Assembly: GCA_026392115.1 (NCBI GenBank)
Contig: JAPLCQ010000062.1
Span: forward strand, 1-64,000
Length of the DNA: 64,000 bases
Source: Armatimonadota bacterium
GTDB lineage: Bacteria > Armatimonadota > Chthonomonadetes > Chthonomonadales > CAJBBX01
Reading direction: 5' to 3'
Below are positions 12,001-19,633 of this stretch, piece after piece. Within the stretch, counting starts at the first letter, position 1, and every line of letters begins with the position of its first letter. The notes below the pieces were generated by a model. It was given only the letters and a program-made list of their open reading frames with translations, did no database searches and was not told where the DNA came from. The translations under genes and the position numbers were made by a program.

Positions 12001-12735
12001 ACGGGCGCCACCGACGCCACGGGGTACGCCTACCTCGACTGGACGGTCACGGCCGGGGCCGCCTCGCGCGCGCTGACGGGCGAGTTCGCCGGGGATACCA
12101 TGTACAACGGGTCCTCCGGCAGCGCCGTCCTAACGTCGACCACCGTGGCCACCAAGGTCTACGTGGTCGACCGGACCAACGTGAAGATCAAGACCTACAC
12201 GGTCCTGAAGGCGTACCTCTACACCACGGCCAACGTCATCCTGCCCGGCAAGACCCTCACGATGACGGTCGACGGCACGTCGCTGGGCTCGCAGGCCACC
12301 AACTCCAGCGGCTACATCTCGTTCGGCTATACGGTTCCCGAGGGGACGGGCGCGGGCAACCGCGTGGTCGGCTCGAGCTGGGCTGGCAACGCGGGCTACC
12401 CGGCCTCGTCCAACACCGGCAAGCTGGGCGTGGTTCAGGGCAACCTTTACATATGGCCCTACGTTCGCTCCGGCAAGCGGGGCACGGTCCACCCGCTGAA
12501 GGCCTACGTGCGAAGCCTGCCGGACTACGTGATCCAGCCCGGCAAATCGATCACGTTCAAGGTGGGCGGCTCCACCATCGGCTCGGCCAACGTAGCGGCC
12601 GACGGCTGGGCCACGGTCAACTGGTCCATCCCGGCGGGCGAGGCCACCGGCGCCCACACAGCCAACGCCGCCTTCGCAGGCGACGCGTGGTACGCGGCCA
12701 CATCGGCCAACACGACCTTCAACGTGGTGCCGTAG
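9016..12735 (+). CDS. Secreted BNR/Asp-box beta-propeller protein with Ig-like repeats
   Basis: This 1239-residue protein is probably exported, with a hydrophobic N-terminus after the start. Residues of about 90-750 hold many Asp-box motifs (STDGGATW, SSDGGTTW, TSDGGANW and variants), the signature of sortilin/VPS10 or sialidase-like propellers. No catalytic sialidase residues were recognised. The C-terminal part (about 755-1239) is a string of Ig-like modules. The last three are clearly repeats of one another (VYLPDR/VYVVDR/LYIWPY openings, LKAY, TITFKVAGTSVG-like, then AGDA-Y near the end). A GGAGG ribosome site precedes the ATG. It probably acts in adhesion or polymer binding at the cell surface. 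No SLH or sorting domain is seen. A TATCAT at 8945-8950 may be the -10 element. Confidence 0.8.
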   Translation: MIQSAVVALAFLAPWLGHGDRFPAMGLPDGPSAAPPPRATNPYKAMQWRRLTWQDENGRVEPGVLKKALDQRRASIGQNVHMLSAVPGMFWTERGPQNVAGRSRSVLIHPSQTNKLWVGSVSGGIWSSVDTGATWTKANDWISTLAIGCMAIDPTNPNILYAGTGEGQFNIDAIGGGGILKSTDGGATWAILSSTSSWTDCVCSISISPTDHNVLLIGMRYGGIFRSSDGGTTWTNPQWTQGSFCVAFHPTDGAKAVASVIDYDWSANDWFHRAYYSTDAGLTWKSATGLDQIWGFGSRITLAYAPSSPTTVYASCAADGGLIWKSTNGGQSYTQVTTSGTSGANWYANPLWVDPTNANHLLTGGVDIYRSTNGGVTLTQATGGYMLTEQPHSDVHTIVSAPGFNGSTVKRVYACTDGSLYSAPDIYAATTSTGWSRLDVGCRTTQFYGAAGNGTTGKIVGGLQDNGTLMLNPADNVATLTFGGDGGFCAVDPTDSNYTYGEYIALMMHRSTNGGASASWIYSGISDAGGSANFIAPFILDPNNVNRLLAGGASLWRSDNAKAATPAWSAIRSAGSDVISAIAVAPGNSSIVWVGQNDGVIQKTTNGTVASPTWVDIDNNGATNPLPNRYVTRIVVDPANSQVVYACFGGFAPDNIYVTRNGGTTWTVCTGTGAGKLPECPVRGLARDPRNASILYAGTEVGVFATSDGGANWTTNEAGPAAVSVDELTFMSNSLTLLAATHGRGLWTADLSVPAVASVAVAPNTLAGGASAVGTVTLNRAAPFGGCVVTLSSNSAKATVPASVTVLAGQTQATFPVTTTSVAAQVVATLTATLGGSSQQCTLTINVLGIPTTLTVAPASGAAGGTVNISAALFRTETSAAIAGATVAFTVAGTAAGSAPTNASGGVSLPYIIPEGAGPGSRTIAANYAGDAVYQAANGSAALTVNKANTSVYLPDRSQTYTESIRLKAYWRRLTDNAGKAGLTITFKVAGTSVGTGATDATGYAYLDWTVTAGAASRALTGEFAGDTMYNGSSGSAVLTSTTVATKVYVVDRTNVKIKTYTVLKAYLYTTANVILPGKTLTMTVDGTSLGSQATNSSGYISFGYTVPEGTGAGNRVVGSSWAGNAGYPASSNTGKLGVVQGNLYIWPYVRSGKRGTVHPLKAYVRSLPDYVIQPGKSITFKVGGSTIGSANVAADGWATVNWSIPAGEATGAHTANAAFAGDAWYAATSANTTFNVVP

Positions 12736-12756
12736 AGACTTCCGTCTGACGCGAGA

Positions 12757-12791
12757 CAACGGCCCCGGGGCAATCCGCTCCGGGGCCGTTG
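12757..12791 (+). terminator. Hairpin after the beta-propeller gene
   Basis: CAACGGCCCCGG (12757-12768) pairs perfectly with CCGGGGCCGTTG (12780-12791) around an 11-base loop. There is no clear U-run, so it is a terminator-like or processing hairpin rather than a textbook intrinsic terminator. Confidence 0.5.
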
Positions 12792-12959
12792 CCGTCTACC
12801 CCGCGCCGGTCCGCTGCCAGGCGGACAGCCTCCGCGCAAGCCAGCGCAGCGGGGGAATCGGGGTCCTTCACTGCGTTCAGGACGACCGTCAAAGGCGGCG
12901 GCGGCTGGGGCCACCTCAACCAGCGGCTGTGGGCGTGCCGCGCGGCGCGGGTCAGGCCG

Positions 12960-12965
12960 TATACT
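12960..12965 (+). promoter_or_regulatory. TATACT -10-like hexamer upstream of the lipoprotein gene
   Basis: TATACT sits 18 bases before the GTG start at 12984. No good -35 match was found 16-18 bases upstream. Confidence 0.35.
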
Positions 12966-12983
12966 ACGGGTGGAGGTGAGCCA

Positions 12984-14738
12984 GTGACACTTCGGAACTT
13001 GGCCGCGCTTGCGGGCGTGGCCCTGGCGTCGGCCTGCGCCGCGTCCGGTAGCCTGACCTCTCGGCCCCAGCCGCCCTCCTATGCCGCGCTTGCCGCCGGG
13101 CCGGGGCGGGTGCGGGCGCTCCAGGGGCGGACCTTCCGCTTCACCCTGGGCGACGGCGACAGCGCGCCGAACCGCCTGCCGACCATCACGAAGCTCCAGA
13201 TGGCCGACCCGAGCCCCGTCTCCTATGCCATCGGCGAGTGGGGCTACTCCTTCCACCAGCTCAAGAACGGCCAGCTCGACGGCGCCGGGCAGCCCCACTA
13301 CGGCGGCTACCCCACGCCCCCGCGCACCCGCGCCGAGGCCATGGAGGTGGTGCGCCGCTACTACCTGCGCCTGCGCGAGATGGCCATGGCGAAGGCCACG
13401 CCCGAGCAGCGCCGCTGCTTCATCGCCATCAACGGCCACTACTGCTACCTGCACCACGCCTGCGAGTGGGGATGCGACGTGGTGGGCAGCGAGGTGGGCG
13501 AGAACATCAACAGCATCCAGGCGCACATCGCCTTCACCCGCGGCGCGGCGCGGCAGTACGGCAAGCCGTGGCTCATCGACTTCTCGCCCTGGTATGGGCC
13601 CTCCATCTTCGACGAAGACCCGCGCATGACCTGGGGCGAGAACTCCGGCCCCACGCACGGGCACTCCATGAGCCTCATCCTCCGCACGTTCTACGCCGCC
13701 TATATGGCCGGCGCCAACATCGTCGTGGCCGAGGGCGGGGCCATCAACGCCTTCCGCAGCCAGACGCCCGGTCCCGACGGCCTGCTGCCGCTCTCCACGC
13801 TGGGCGTCGAGGCGACGCGCTTCAACCGCTTCGCCCGCCGCCACCCGGACCGCGGCATCGCCTACGCGCCCGTGGCCCTGGTGCTGCCCGTCGATCACGG
13901 GATATTCCCCGGCTTCCTGCCCAAGACCACGTGGAACGCCTTCCCGTACCAGCCGGGCGACCAGTTTATTCTCGACGCGCTCAACGCCTTCTTCCCCGGC
14001 AGCCTGGGCGACCCCGACCAGCCCGAGCGACCCGACCGCCAGCCGGGCGACCCGACCTGGAAGGACCCGAACTACATGCGCACGGAGGCCCTGCGGCTGG
14101 TGGCCTCGCCGCATGGCGACATCGTGGACGTGCTGCTGGCCAACGCGCCCGAGGCCGTCCTGCGCTCCTACCCGGTGGCGGCGCTGGCCGGCGAGTTCGT
14201 CCCGGACGCGGCGCTGGCGCGCAAGCTCGCAGGCTACGTGCGGCAGGGCGGCACGCTGGTCGTCGATCCCGTGGCCCGGCGGTCGGGCCTGCTCGCATCG
14301 GTGGCGGCTATCCGCGAGCCCGCCGCAGGCAAGCCCTACAGCCGATTGGCCCTGGGCAAGGGCGCGGTGATCTCCCTGGCCGCCTCGCGGCCTGACGAGC
14401 CCACCGCACAGCGGCCACTCTCCCGCGTGCTGGCGCAAATGCGGCGCGAGCTTGTGCCGGTCGAGGTGACGGGCCGGGTGGAGACGCTCCTTAGCCGCAC
14501 GCGCGACGGCTGGATCGTCACCATCATCAACAACGAGGGCGTCCGCAAGGAGTTCCGCAAGCCGGCCGAAGTCAACCCCGCCGCGGCCCAGACCGTGGCG
14601 CTGCGCTGGACCGGCCAGGGCCGGGTGTCGGCCGCGACCCTCTGGGGCCACGAGCGCGACATGCCGCTGGCCGTGGGCCGCCTGCGCGTCGCCGTGCCGC
14701 CGGGCGAGGTGCGGATCGTCCGCCTGACGGTGCGGTAG
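12984..14738 (+). CDS. Putative lipoprotein, glycosidase-like, unknown function
   Basis: This is a 584-residue protein of a family I do not recognise. The chosen start is GTG at 12984, because GGAGGTGA lies just before it. The resulting N-terminus (MTLRNLAALAGVALASAC) is a lipoprotein leader with C18 as the probable lipidated cysteine. An ATG 65 codons upstream would bury this leader. The body contains aromatic, acidic stretches (GEWGYSFHQL, GSEVGENINS, DFSPWYGPSIF) of the kind seen in TIM-barrel glycosidases, then a beta-rich C-terminal third. A periplasmic or outer-membrane polysaccharide role is an inference from this and from the neighbouring carbohydrate genes. Confidence 0.65.
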   Translation: MTLRNLAALAGVALASACAASGSLTSRPQPPSYAALAAGPGRVRALQGRTFRFTLGDGDSAPNRLPTITKLQMADPSPVSYAIGEWGYSFHQLKNGQLDGAGQPHYGGYPTPPRTRAEAMEVVRRYYLRLREMAMAKATPEQRRCFIAINGHYCYLHHACEWGCDVVGSEVGENINSIQAHIAFTRGAARQYGKPWLIDFSPWYGPSIFDEDPRMTWGENSGPTHGHSMSLILRTFYAAYMAGANIVVAEGGAINAFRSQTPGPDGLLPLSTLGVEATRFNRFARRHPDRGIAYAPVALVLPVDHGIFPGFLPKTTWNAFPYQPGDQFILDALNAFFPGSLGDPDQPERPDRQPGDPTWKDPNYMRTEALRLVASPHGDIVDVLLANAPEAVLRSYPVAALAGEFVPDAALARKLAGYVRQGGTLVVDPVARRSGLLASVAAIREPAAGKPYSRLALGKGAVISLAASRPDEPTAQRPLSRVLAQMRRELVPVEVTGRVETLLSRTRDGWIVTIINNEGVRKEFRKPAEVNPAAAQTVALRWTGQGRVSAATLWGHERDMPLAVGRLRVAVPPGEVRIVRLTVR

Positions 14739-14758
14739 ACCGTGCGGCCTGGGCGGCG

Positions 14759-14764
14759 TATACT
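14759..14764 (+). promoter_or_regulatory. TATACT -10-like hexamer upstream of the MDR gene
   Basis: TATACT lies 36 bases before the ATG at 14801, between the lipoprotein stop and this gene. The -35 region is not recognisable. Confidence 0.35.
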
Positions 14765-14800
14765 CACACCGGCGGCTCACCCGCCCACGGAGGATGAACC

Positions 14801-15805
14801 ATGCGCGCTGATGCTCTGATCTGCTCCGAGGAGCAGGCCTTCTCGCTGCAAGCCGTCGAGCTGGACGATCCGGGCCTCGGCGACCTGCTGGTGCGGACGA
14901 TCGCCACCGGCGTCTCCATTGGGACCGAGTTCGCCCTGGTGCGCAACAAGATATCCTGGGGCCCCTATCCGATCTGCACCGGCTATCAGGGCGTGGGCGT
15001 CGTGGAGCAGGCCGGGGCCGACGTGCAGGGCTTCTCGGTGGGTGATACGGTCTACTACCGCGACAACCGCGCCATGCGGCTGGCCGGCGGCGAGCGCGTC
15101 TCGTGCGTCTCCGGCACGCACTGCAGCCACGCGGTGATCGACCCGGTGCGCACCCACGGCGTGGCCCTTCTCCCGCCCGGAGTGGACGTGGATGCGGCCT
15201 CCCTCTTCGTCCTTCCCGCCGTGGGGCTCTACGGCGTCGACATGGCCAACCCGCGCATGGGGCAGTCCGTGGTGGTCTACGGGGTGGGCATGGTCGGCCT
15301 GGGAGTGGTTGCGGCCTGCGCGCACCGGGGTTGCGTGGTGATCGCCGTGGACACCGATGCCGCGCGGCTGGAGGTGGCCCGCAAGATGGGCGCCGACCAC
15401 CTGATCGACGCCTCGACGCAGGATGTGCCGCAGGCAGTCTTCGCGCTCTGCCCCGGCGGCGCCGACGTCGTCTTCGAGAGCACGGGCATCCCGGCGCTGC
15501 TGGACCGGGCCATCGAGCTATGCCGCGCCTTCGGCTCGTTCGTCTGGCAGGGGAACTACGGCGAGGCGCCGGTGAGCCTCCGCTTCCTGCCGCCCCACGG
15601 CCGCAAGCTGACGATGCACTTCCCCTGCGATGACGGCCAGGCCCCGTGCCGGCGCGCCGTCCTCAAGAACATGGCCATGGGCACGTTGCCCTGGGAGCGC
15701 GTCATCAGCCACCGCACGCCCGCCGCCGAGGCCCCCGCCCTCTTCGACCGCATCAACCGCGGAGCCGCCCCGGACGTGCTGGGCGCGGTGGTCCGCTGGT
15801 CCTGA
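14801..15805 (+). CDS. Medium-chain dehydrogenase/reductase (alcohol dehydrogenase-like)
   Basis: This 334-residue cytoplasmic oxidoreductase is of the MDR superfamily. The N-terminal GroES-like half has SIGTEFA and GYQGVGVVEQAG, and the Rossmann half has VYGVGMVGLGVV and VFESTG. The catalytic-zinc cysteine/histidine pattern of classical alcohol dehydrogenases is not evident, so it may be a zinc-free or atypical member, like sorbitol dehydrogenase- or BchC-like proteins. A GGAGG ribosome site precedes the start. It appears to be a single transcription unit ahead of the ArsR-regulated cluster. The substrate is unknown. Confidence 0.82.
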   Translation: MRADALICSEEQAFSLQAVELDDPGLGDLLVRTIATGVSIGTEFALVRNKISWGPYPICTGYQGVGVVEQAGADVQGFSVGDTVYYRDNRAMRLAGGERVSCVSGTHCSHAVIDPVRTHGVALLPPGVDVDAASLFVLPAVGLYGVDMANPRMGQSVVVYGVGMVGLGVVAACAHRGCVVIAVDTDAARLEVARKMGADHLIDASTQDVPQAVFALCPGGADVVFESTGIPALLDRAIELCRAFGSFVWQGNYGEAPVSLRFLPPHGRKLTMHFPCDDGQAPCRRAVLKNMAMGTLPWERVISHRTPAAEAPALFDRINRGAAPDVLGAVVRWS

Positions 15806-15874
15806 CCCCGACGCCTCAGGCGCCCCCGTCCCCGCGAATCCCTGAACCCAGGGGGTCTGCGGGGCCCGAGGCTA

Positions 15875-15908
15875 CTTGGCTACATGGTAAACTACGCACA
15901 TAGTCAAG
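15875..15908 (+). promoter_or_regulatory. Imperfect inverted repeat, candidate ArsR operator
   Basis: CTTGGCTACATG (15875-15886) and CACATAGTCAAG (15897-15908) match as inverted 12-base half-sites at 9 of 12 positions, centred on a 10-base spacer. The site ends 10 bases before the arsR ATG, the usual place for an ArsR/SmtB autoregulatory operator. Confidence 0.4.
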
Positions 15909-15918
15909 GGGGCAGTGC

Positions 15919-16233
15919 ATGAGTATGGACCGGTACCAGGTGCGGGCGGACATCATCAAGGCCATGGCGCATCCGAGCCGCCTGATGATCATCGATGCCC
16001 TCGCCTCAGGCGAGCGGTGCGTCTGCGACCTGCAGCAACTGGTCGGCGCCGATATGTCGACCGTCTCCAAGCACCTCACCGTGCTGCGCCACGCAGGCAT
16101 CGTCGAGTCGCGTAAGGAGGGCCTCTGGGTCCACTACCGGCTTCGGGTGCCCTGCATCACGCAGTTCTTCGGTTGCGTGGAGGCGGTGCTGGCCGCCCGC
16201 GCCGACGGGGTCGCAGAGGCCTGCGCACGATGA
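15919..16233 (+). CDS. ArsR/SmtB family metalloregulator (first)
   Basis: This 104-residue winged-helix repressor contains the HTH segment MSTVSKHLTVLRHAGIV. The ERCVCDLQ stretch carries the two-cysteine CVC metalloid-sensing site of ArsR proteins. It probably represses its own operon and releases DNA when As(III), Sb(III) or a related thiol-binding metalloid is present. It leads an operon of eight genes running to 20329. Its TGA overlaps the ATG of the permease (ATGA). The ribosome site is AAGGGGG. An inverted repeat just upstream is the likely operator. Confidence 0.9.
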   Translation: MSMDRYQVRADIIKAMAHPSRLMIIDALASGERCVCDLQQLVGADMSTVSKHLTVLRHAGIVESRKEGLWVHYRLRVPCITQFFGCVEAVLAARADGVAEACAR

Positions 16234-17309
16234 GCGTCCCCGACGAGGTGGCGGTCCCGGCGCCGGAGTGCTCACCGGCCTCCGGCCTGCGCCTCTGGCA
16301 GGCGGCCGTCCTGGCGCTACTCGCCGGCGTTGCCTGGTGGGCCGTCTACGCCAACCTGGCCCCCGCCGCGCGGTGGCTCACCTACGGGGCGCTGCATCTA
16401 CCGAAGGGCGCCCACCTCTCGTCGGCCCTGGAGTTCTTCCTCTTCGAAGTGCCCAAGGTCCTGATGCTCCTGGTGGTGGTCGTCTTCGGCGTCGGGATCG
16501 TGCGGACCTTCTTCACCCCTGAGCGCACCCGGGCGATCCTGGCGGGCAAGCGCGAGTCGGTGGGCAATGTGCTGGCCGCCATGCTGGGGATCGTCACGCC
16601 CTTCTGCTCCTGTTCGGCGGTGCCGCTCTTCCTGGGCTTCGTGCAGAGCGGAGTGCCCCTGGGCGTCACCTTCTCGTTCCTCATCGCCGCGCCCATGATC
16701 AACGAGATCGCGCTGGTCCTCCTCTTCGGCCTGTTCGGGCTGAAGGTGGCCGCGATCTATGTGGTCACGGGCCTCAGCGTCGCCATCCTGGCGGGCTGGA
16801 CCATCGGCCGGCTGCGCATGGAGCAGCACCTTGAGCCGTGGGTCCTGGAGCTGCGCGGCAGCGGCGAAGCCACGCTCGACGAAGACCGGCTGGACTGGGG
16901 CGCCCGTGTGCAGGCGGGCCTGACGGCGGTGCGCGAGATCGTGGGCAAGGTCTGGATCTACGTGGTGCTGGGCATCGCCGTGGGCGCCGGCATCCATGGC
17001 TACGTGCCTACGAACGCTCTGGCCGGCCTCATGGGGAAGCAGGCATGGTGGTCGGTGCCGCTGGCGGTGGTGCTGGGTGTGCCGATGTACTCCAATGCGG
17101 CCGGGATCGTACCGGTGGTGCAGGCGCTGCTGGGCAAGGGCGCCGCCCTGGGCACCTCGCTGGCGTTCATGATGGCCGTCATCGGCCTCTCGCTACCCGA
17201 GACCATCATCCTGCGCAAGGTCCTCCGCCCGCGCCTCATCGCCGTATTCGTGGGCGTCGTGGCCACGGGCATCACCATGGTGGGATATCTCTTCAACGCC
17301 CTGTTCTAG
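16230..17309 (+). CDS. ArsP/SO_0444-type permease (DUF318)
   Basis: This 359-residue polytopic membrane protein has about eight hydrophobic segments. The family hallmark TPFCSCSAVPLFLGF (C126, C128) lies in a membrane helix, and a second half-repeat contains VPMYSNAAGIVP. Characterised ArsP members export trivalent organoarsenicals, and others are annotated as Cu/Zn efflux permeases. Placement directly after an ArsR gene with a 4-base overlap supports metalloid or organometalloid efflux. The start at 16230 is preferred over an upstream in-frame ATG at 16173 because of the ATGA overlap. Confidence 0.85.
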   Translation: MSVPDEVAVPAPECSPASGLRLWQAAVLALLAGVAWWAVYANLAPAARWLTYGALHLPKGAHLSSALEFFLFEVPKVLMLLVVVVFGVGIVRTFFTPERTRAILAGKRESVGNVLAAMLGIVTPFCSCSAVPLFLGFVQSGVPLGVTFSFLIAAPMINEIALVLLFGLFGLKVAAIYVVTGLSVAILAGWTIGRLRMEQHLEPWVLELRGSGEATLDEDRLDWGARVQAGLTAVREIVGKVWIYVVLGIAVGAGIHGYVPTNALAGLMGKQAWWSVPLAVVLGVPMYSNAAGIVPVVQALLGKGAALGTSLAFMMAVIGLSLPETIILRKVLRPRLIAVFVGVVATGITMVGYLFNALF

Positions 17310-17321
17310 AAAGGAGACGCT

Positions 17322-17552
17322 ATGGACATCCAAATTCTGGGAACCGGCTGCGCCAAGTGCAAGACGCTCTACGCCAACGCCGAAGCCGCCGTGAAGGAAC
17401 TGGGGCTCGACGCCACGCTGACCAAGGTCGAGGACCTGCGGGAGATCATCAAGCTCGGGGTCATGACCACCCCTGCGCTGGCGGTTGACGGCAAGGTAAA
17501 GGTGGCCGGCAAGGTCGCCACGGTGGCCGACATAAAGAAGCTGCTGGCCTGA
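17322..17552 (+). CDS. Small thioredoxin-fold redox protein
   Basis: This 76-residue thioredoxin-like protein (redox-active disulfide protein 2 or Thioredoxin_3 type) has a CAKC active site at 10-13 and the cis-proline motif MTTPALAVDG. It is soluble and cytoplasmic. It starts 12 bases after the permease. Proteins of this type very often neighbour ArsP-type permeases and may supply or relay electrons to a thiol-bound metalloid. An AGGAG ribosome site lies upstream. Confidence 0.88.
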   Translation: MDIQILGTGCAKCKTLYANAEAAVKELGLDATLTKVEDLREIIKLGVMTTPALAVDGKVKVAGKVATVADIKKLLA

Positions 17553-17581
17553 CGCCGGCGCAAGTACGCTAGGAGACCGAC

Positions 17582-17980
17582 ATGGCCGATTGCTGCGCAT
17601 CGAACGACAACATCCTGCTCTTCTCCTGCTCCGGCGGCTCCAACGTCGCCCAGATCGCCAACGACGCCGCGAAGGCGCTGGACCAGCTCGGCCAGGGCCG
17701 CATGTACTGCGCGGTCGGCGTGGCAAGCCGCTTGCCGAGCTTCATCGAGACGGCTAACGCCGCCGGTAAGCGCGTCGCCATCGACGGCTGCGAGGTGCAC
17801 TGCCTGAAGAAGGGCTTCGAAGCCGCAGGCGTGCCTGTGGATGTCCACGTGGTGGTGACCGACCTGGGGATTGCCAAGGGCCACCACTTCAACTATGGAC
17901 CGGACGACGTTGCGCTCGTGGCCGGTGCTGTGGGCGACAAGCTGGGCGCCCGTCCATGCTGCTCGGGCGGCGGCCAGTGA
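17582..17980 (+). CDS. DGC-domain putative zinc-binding protein
   Basis: This 132-residue soluble protein matches the DGC family by its Asp-Gly-Cys motif (IDGCEVHC). It also has an N-terminal cysteine cluster (CCAS), FSCSGGSN, and a C-terminal CCSGGG. The family is named from this motif and is predicted to bind zinc, but its biochemical role is unknown. Its presence inside an ArsR-controlled operon with thioredoxins suggests metal or metalloid binding or transfer. Its stop overlaps the next gene's GTG. Confidence 0.8.
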   Translation: MADCCASNDNILLFSCSGGSNVAQIANDAAKALDQLGQGRMYCAVGVASRLPSFIETANAAGKRVAIDGCEVHCLKKGFEAAGVPVDVHVVVTDLGIAKGHHFNYGPDDVALVAGAVGDKLGARPCCSGGGQ

Positions 17981-18315
17981 GCGCCGTCGAGACCACGATT
18001 GACGCAGGGGTCTGCGGCTTCGTGACGCGCGTTCGGGCCACGGCCGACTCCGACGCCATGGTCCGCTTCGAGATCGACAGCCCCTGCGCCAACATCCAGG
18101 GGCTTGCCGTGCGCCTACCGGCCGTGGACGCTTACGCCGAGATCGGCGCCGGCTTCGAGGGAGAGGTCTTGCGCACGGCGCGCGCGTCGCTCAAGGCCTG
18201 CTGCAGCGGCTGTGTGGTACCCAACGGCATCTTCAAGGGCATGCAGATCGCCGCCGGGCTGGCCCTTCCCCGCGACATCAGCATGGGCTTCGAACGGGTG
18301 GAGGAGAAGACATGA
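17977..18315 (+). CDS. DUF6951-like cysteine-containing protein
   Basis: This 112-residue soluble protein resembles the DUF6951 family. It opens with an ICGF-type segment (VCGFVTRV), has a central cysteine group (KACCSGCVVP), and ends with LPRDISMGFE. The chosen start is GTG at 17977, whose GTGA overlaps the DGC stop; an ATG at 17956 is the alternative. The function of the family is unknown. The cysteines and the operon context point to a metal- or metalloid-binding partner of the DGC protein and thioredoxins. It overlaps the next gene by ATGA. Confidence 0.7.
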   Translation: MSAVETTIDAGVCGFVTRVRATADSDAMVRFEIDSPCANIQGLAVRLPAVDAYAEIGAGFEGEVLRTARASLKACCSGCVVPNGIFKGMQIAAGLALPRDISMGFERVEEKT

Positions 18316-18713
18316 CTTCAACGGCCCTCGGCAAGGTGGTGGTCGTGTTGGTCCTGCTGGCCGCAATCATCGGCGTGACGCAGCTCAAGCGGCCGCCGGC
18401 GCCCCGCCCTGCCGATGCACCGGCGGCCGCGAAGGCTCTGCCGCGCCTGCTGGAGCTCGGTTCCACCACCTGCATCCCCTGCAAGATGATGGCCCCGATC
18501 CTGGATGAGGTGCGCCGAACCTACGCGGGCAAGCTCACGGTGGAGGCCATCGACGTCCGCAAGGAGCCGGGCATGGCCGAGATGTACGGCATCGAGTCCA
18601 TTCCCACGCAGGTCATCCTCGGTCCTGGCGGCAACGAGCTGTTCCGCCACGTCGGCTTCTTTGCCAAGGAGGACCTGGTGGCCAAGCTGACGGAGCTCGG
18701 CATCGCGCCGTAG
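18312..18713 (+). CDS. Membrane-anchored thioredoxin
   Basis: This 133-residue protein has one N-terminal transmembrane helix (about residues 7-23) and an Ala/Pro linker. Its thioredoxin domain has a CIPC active site at 54-57 and the cis-proline segment ESIPTQV. The topology predicts a periplasm-facing reductase. The thioredoxin domain is close in sequence to that of the next gene (shared APILDE, YAGK, GNE-RHVGF), so the two probably arose by tandem duplication. Its ATG overlaps the stop of the DUF6951 gene. Confidence 0.85.
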   Translation: MTSTALGKVVVVLVLLAAIIGVTQLKRPPAPRPADAPAAAKALPRLLELGSTTCIPCKMMAPILDEVRRTYAGKLTVEAIDVRKEPGMAEMYGIESIPTQVILGPGGNELFRHVGFFAKEDLVAKLTELGIAP

Positions 18714-18724
18714 GGAGGAAACCC

Positions 18725-19630
18725 ATGCGACACCTCAGTCCAGGGCTGGTGACCCTCGTACTGCTTCACGGCATGGCTGCTGCCGGACAGACGGTGGAGA
18801 GTACCTACAAGGGCCTGAGTTCAGGCCCCTTGCGGCATGCGCGACTGGCTAGCCTGAGCGACGGAACGGTCGTACGCGCAGGCGCCCTCCGGGTAACCAA
18901 CGCGCAACTCGCCGCGGAGATCAGCAAGGCGGCGGCCAAACTGCAGCCGCAGCTCCGGAGGAATGCATTCCTCCTGGCGGAGCAGCGCGTTACGCGACTC
19001 CTACTGGCCGCAGAGGCTACGGACTGGGCGGCCCGGACAAAGCAGGTTGCCGCAGCGGCCGACGATGCCGCGCGCACTGGCGCATACCTGCAGGACATCG
19101 CAGGCAAGGCCGTCGTGAGTGACGCCGAGGCCCGGGAGTTCTATGCGTCCAACAGGGATACAGTCGGCGGCGCAGCCTACGATGCCGTCGCCTCAGACCT
19201 GAAGCAGTATCTGCTCCAGCAAAAGCGGCAGGCGGTGCTAGACGAGCACATCAATGGGCTGAGCAATCGGAAGCCCATCGAAGTGGACGCAGCCTGGTGC
19301 AAGGTCCAGGCGGAGACAGCACTTGACAACCCGGTTGACCGGGCGCGCCGATCCGGTAAGCCGGCTCTGGTGGACTTCGGCTCCAAGGGCTGTCGCCCCT
19401 GCGACATGCTTGCCCCCATCCTAGATGAACTCCGAAAGGCGTACGCGGGCAAGTGCGCGGTGCTGTTCGTGCAGGTTACGGAGAACCAGATGCTTGCCGC
19501 GCGCTATGGTGTCAGCAGCATCCCGGTCCAGATCTTCTTCGACAAGGACGGCAACGAAGTCTCCCGGCATGTGGGGTTCATCCCCAAGGACCTGATCATC
19601 AAGCAACTGGCAGCCATCGGAGTGAAGTAG
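18725..19630 (+). CDS. Exported SurA-like/thioredoxin fusion protein
   Basis: This 301-residue protein starts with a signal peptide (residues 1-21). Residues of about 45-195 form a helical, Ala/Gln-rich region that resembles the SurA_N or PpiC-associated chaperone domain (VTNAQLAAEI near the start and KRQAVLDEHINGL near the end). No parvulin isomerase domain was recognised. Residues of about 205-301 are a thioredoxin domain with CRPC at 223-226 and cis-proline SSIPVQIFF. Base composition looks slightly less GC-rich than its neighbours. It starts 11 bases after the anchored thioredoxin and ends 3 bases before the CcdA gene, so it probably takes electrons from CcdA in the periplasm. The chaperone call is an inference. 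Confidence 0.7.
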   Translation: MRHLSPGLVTLVLLHGMAAAGQTVESTYKGLSSGPLRHARLASLSDGTVVRAGALRVTNAQLAAEISKAAAKLQPQLRRNAFLLAEQRVTRLLLAAEATDWAARTKQVAAAADDAARTGAYLQDIAGKAVVSDAEAREFYASNRDTVGGAAYDAVASDLKQYLLQQKRQAVLDEHINGLSNRKPIEVDAAWCKVQAETALDNPVDRARRSGKPALVDFGSKGCRPCDMLAPILDELRKAYAGKCAVLFVQVTENQMLAARYGVSSIPVQIFFDKDGNEVSRHVGFIPKDLIIKQLAAIGVK

Positions 19631-19633
19631 CCC

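Noticed and set aside
12789-12983. A 65-residue extension of the lipoprotein gene
   Set aside because: It would bury the lipoprotein leader, overlap the upstream hairpin, and lacks the good ribosome site found at the GTG.
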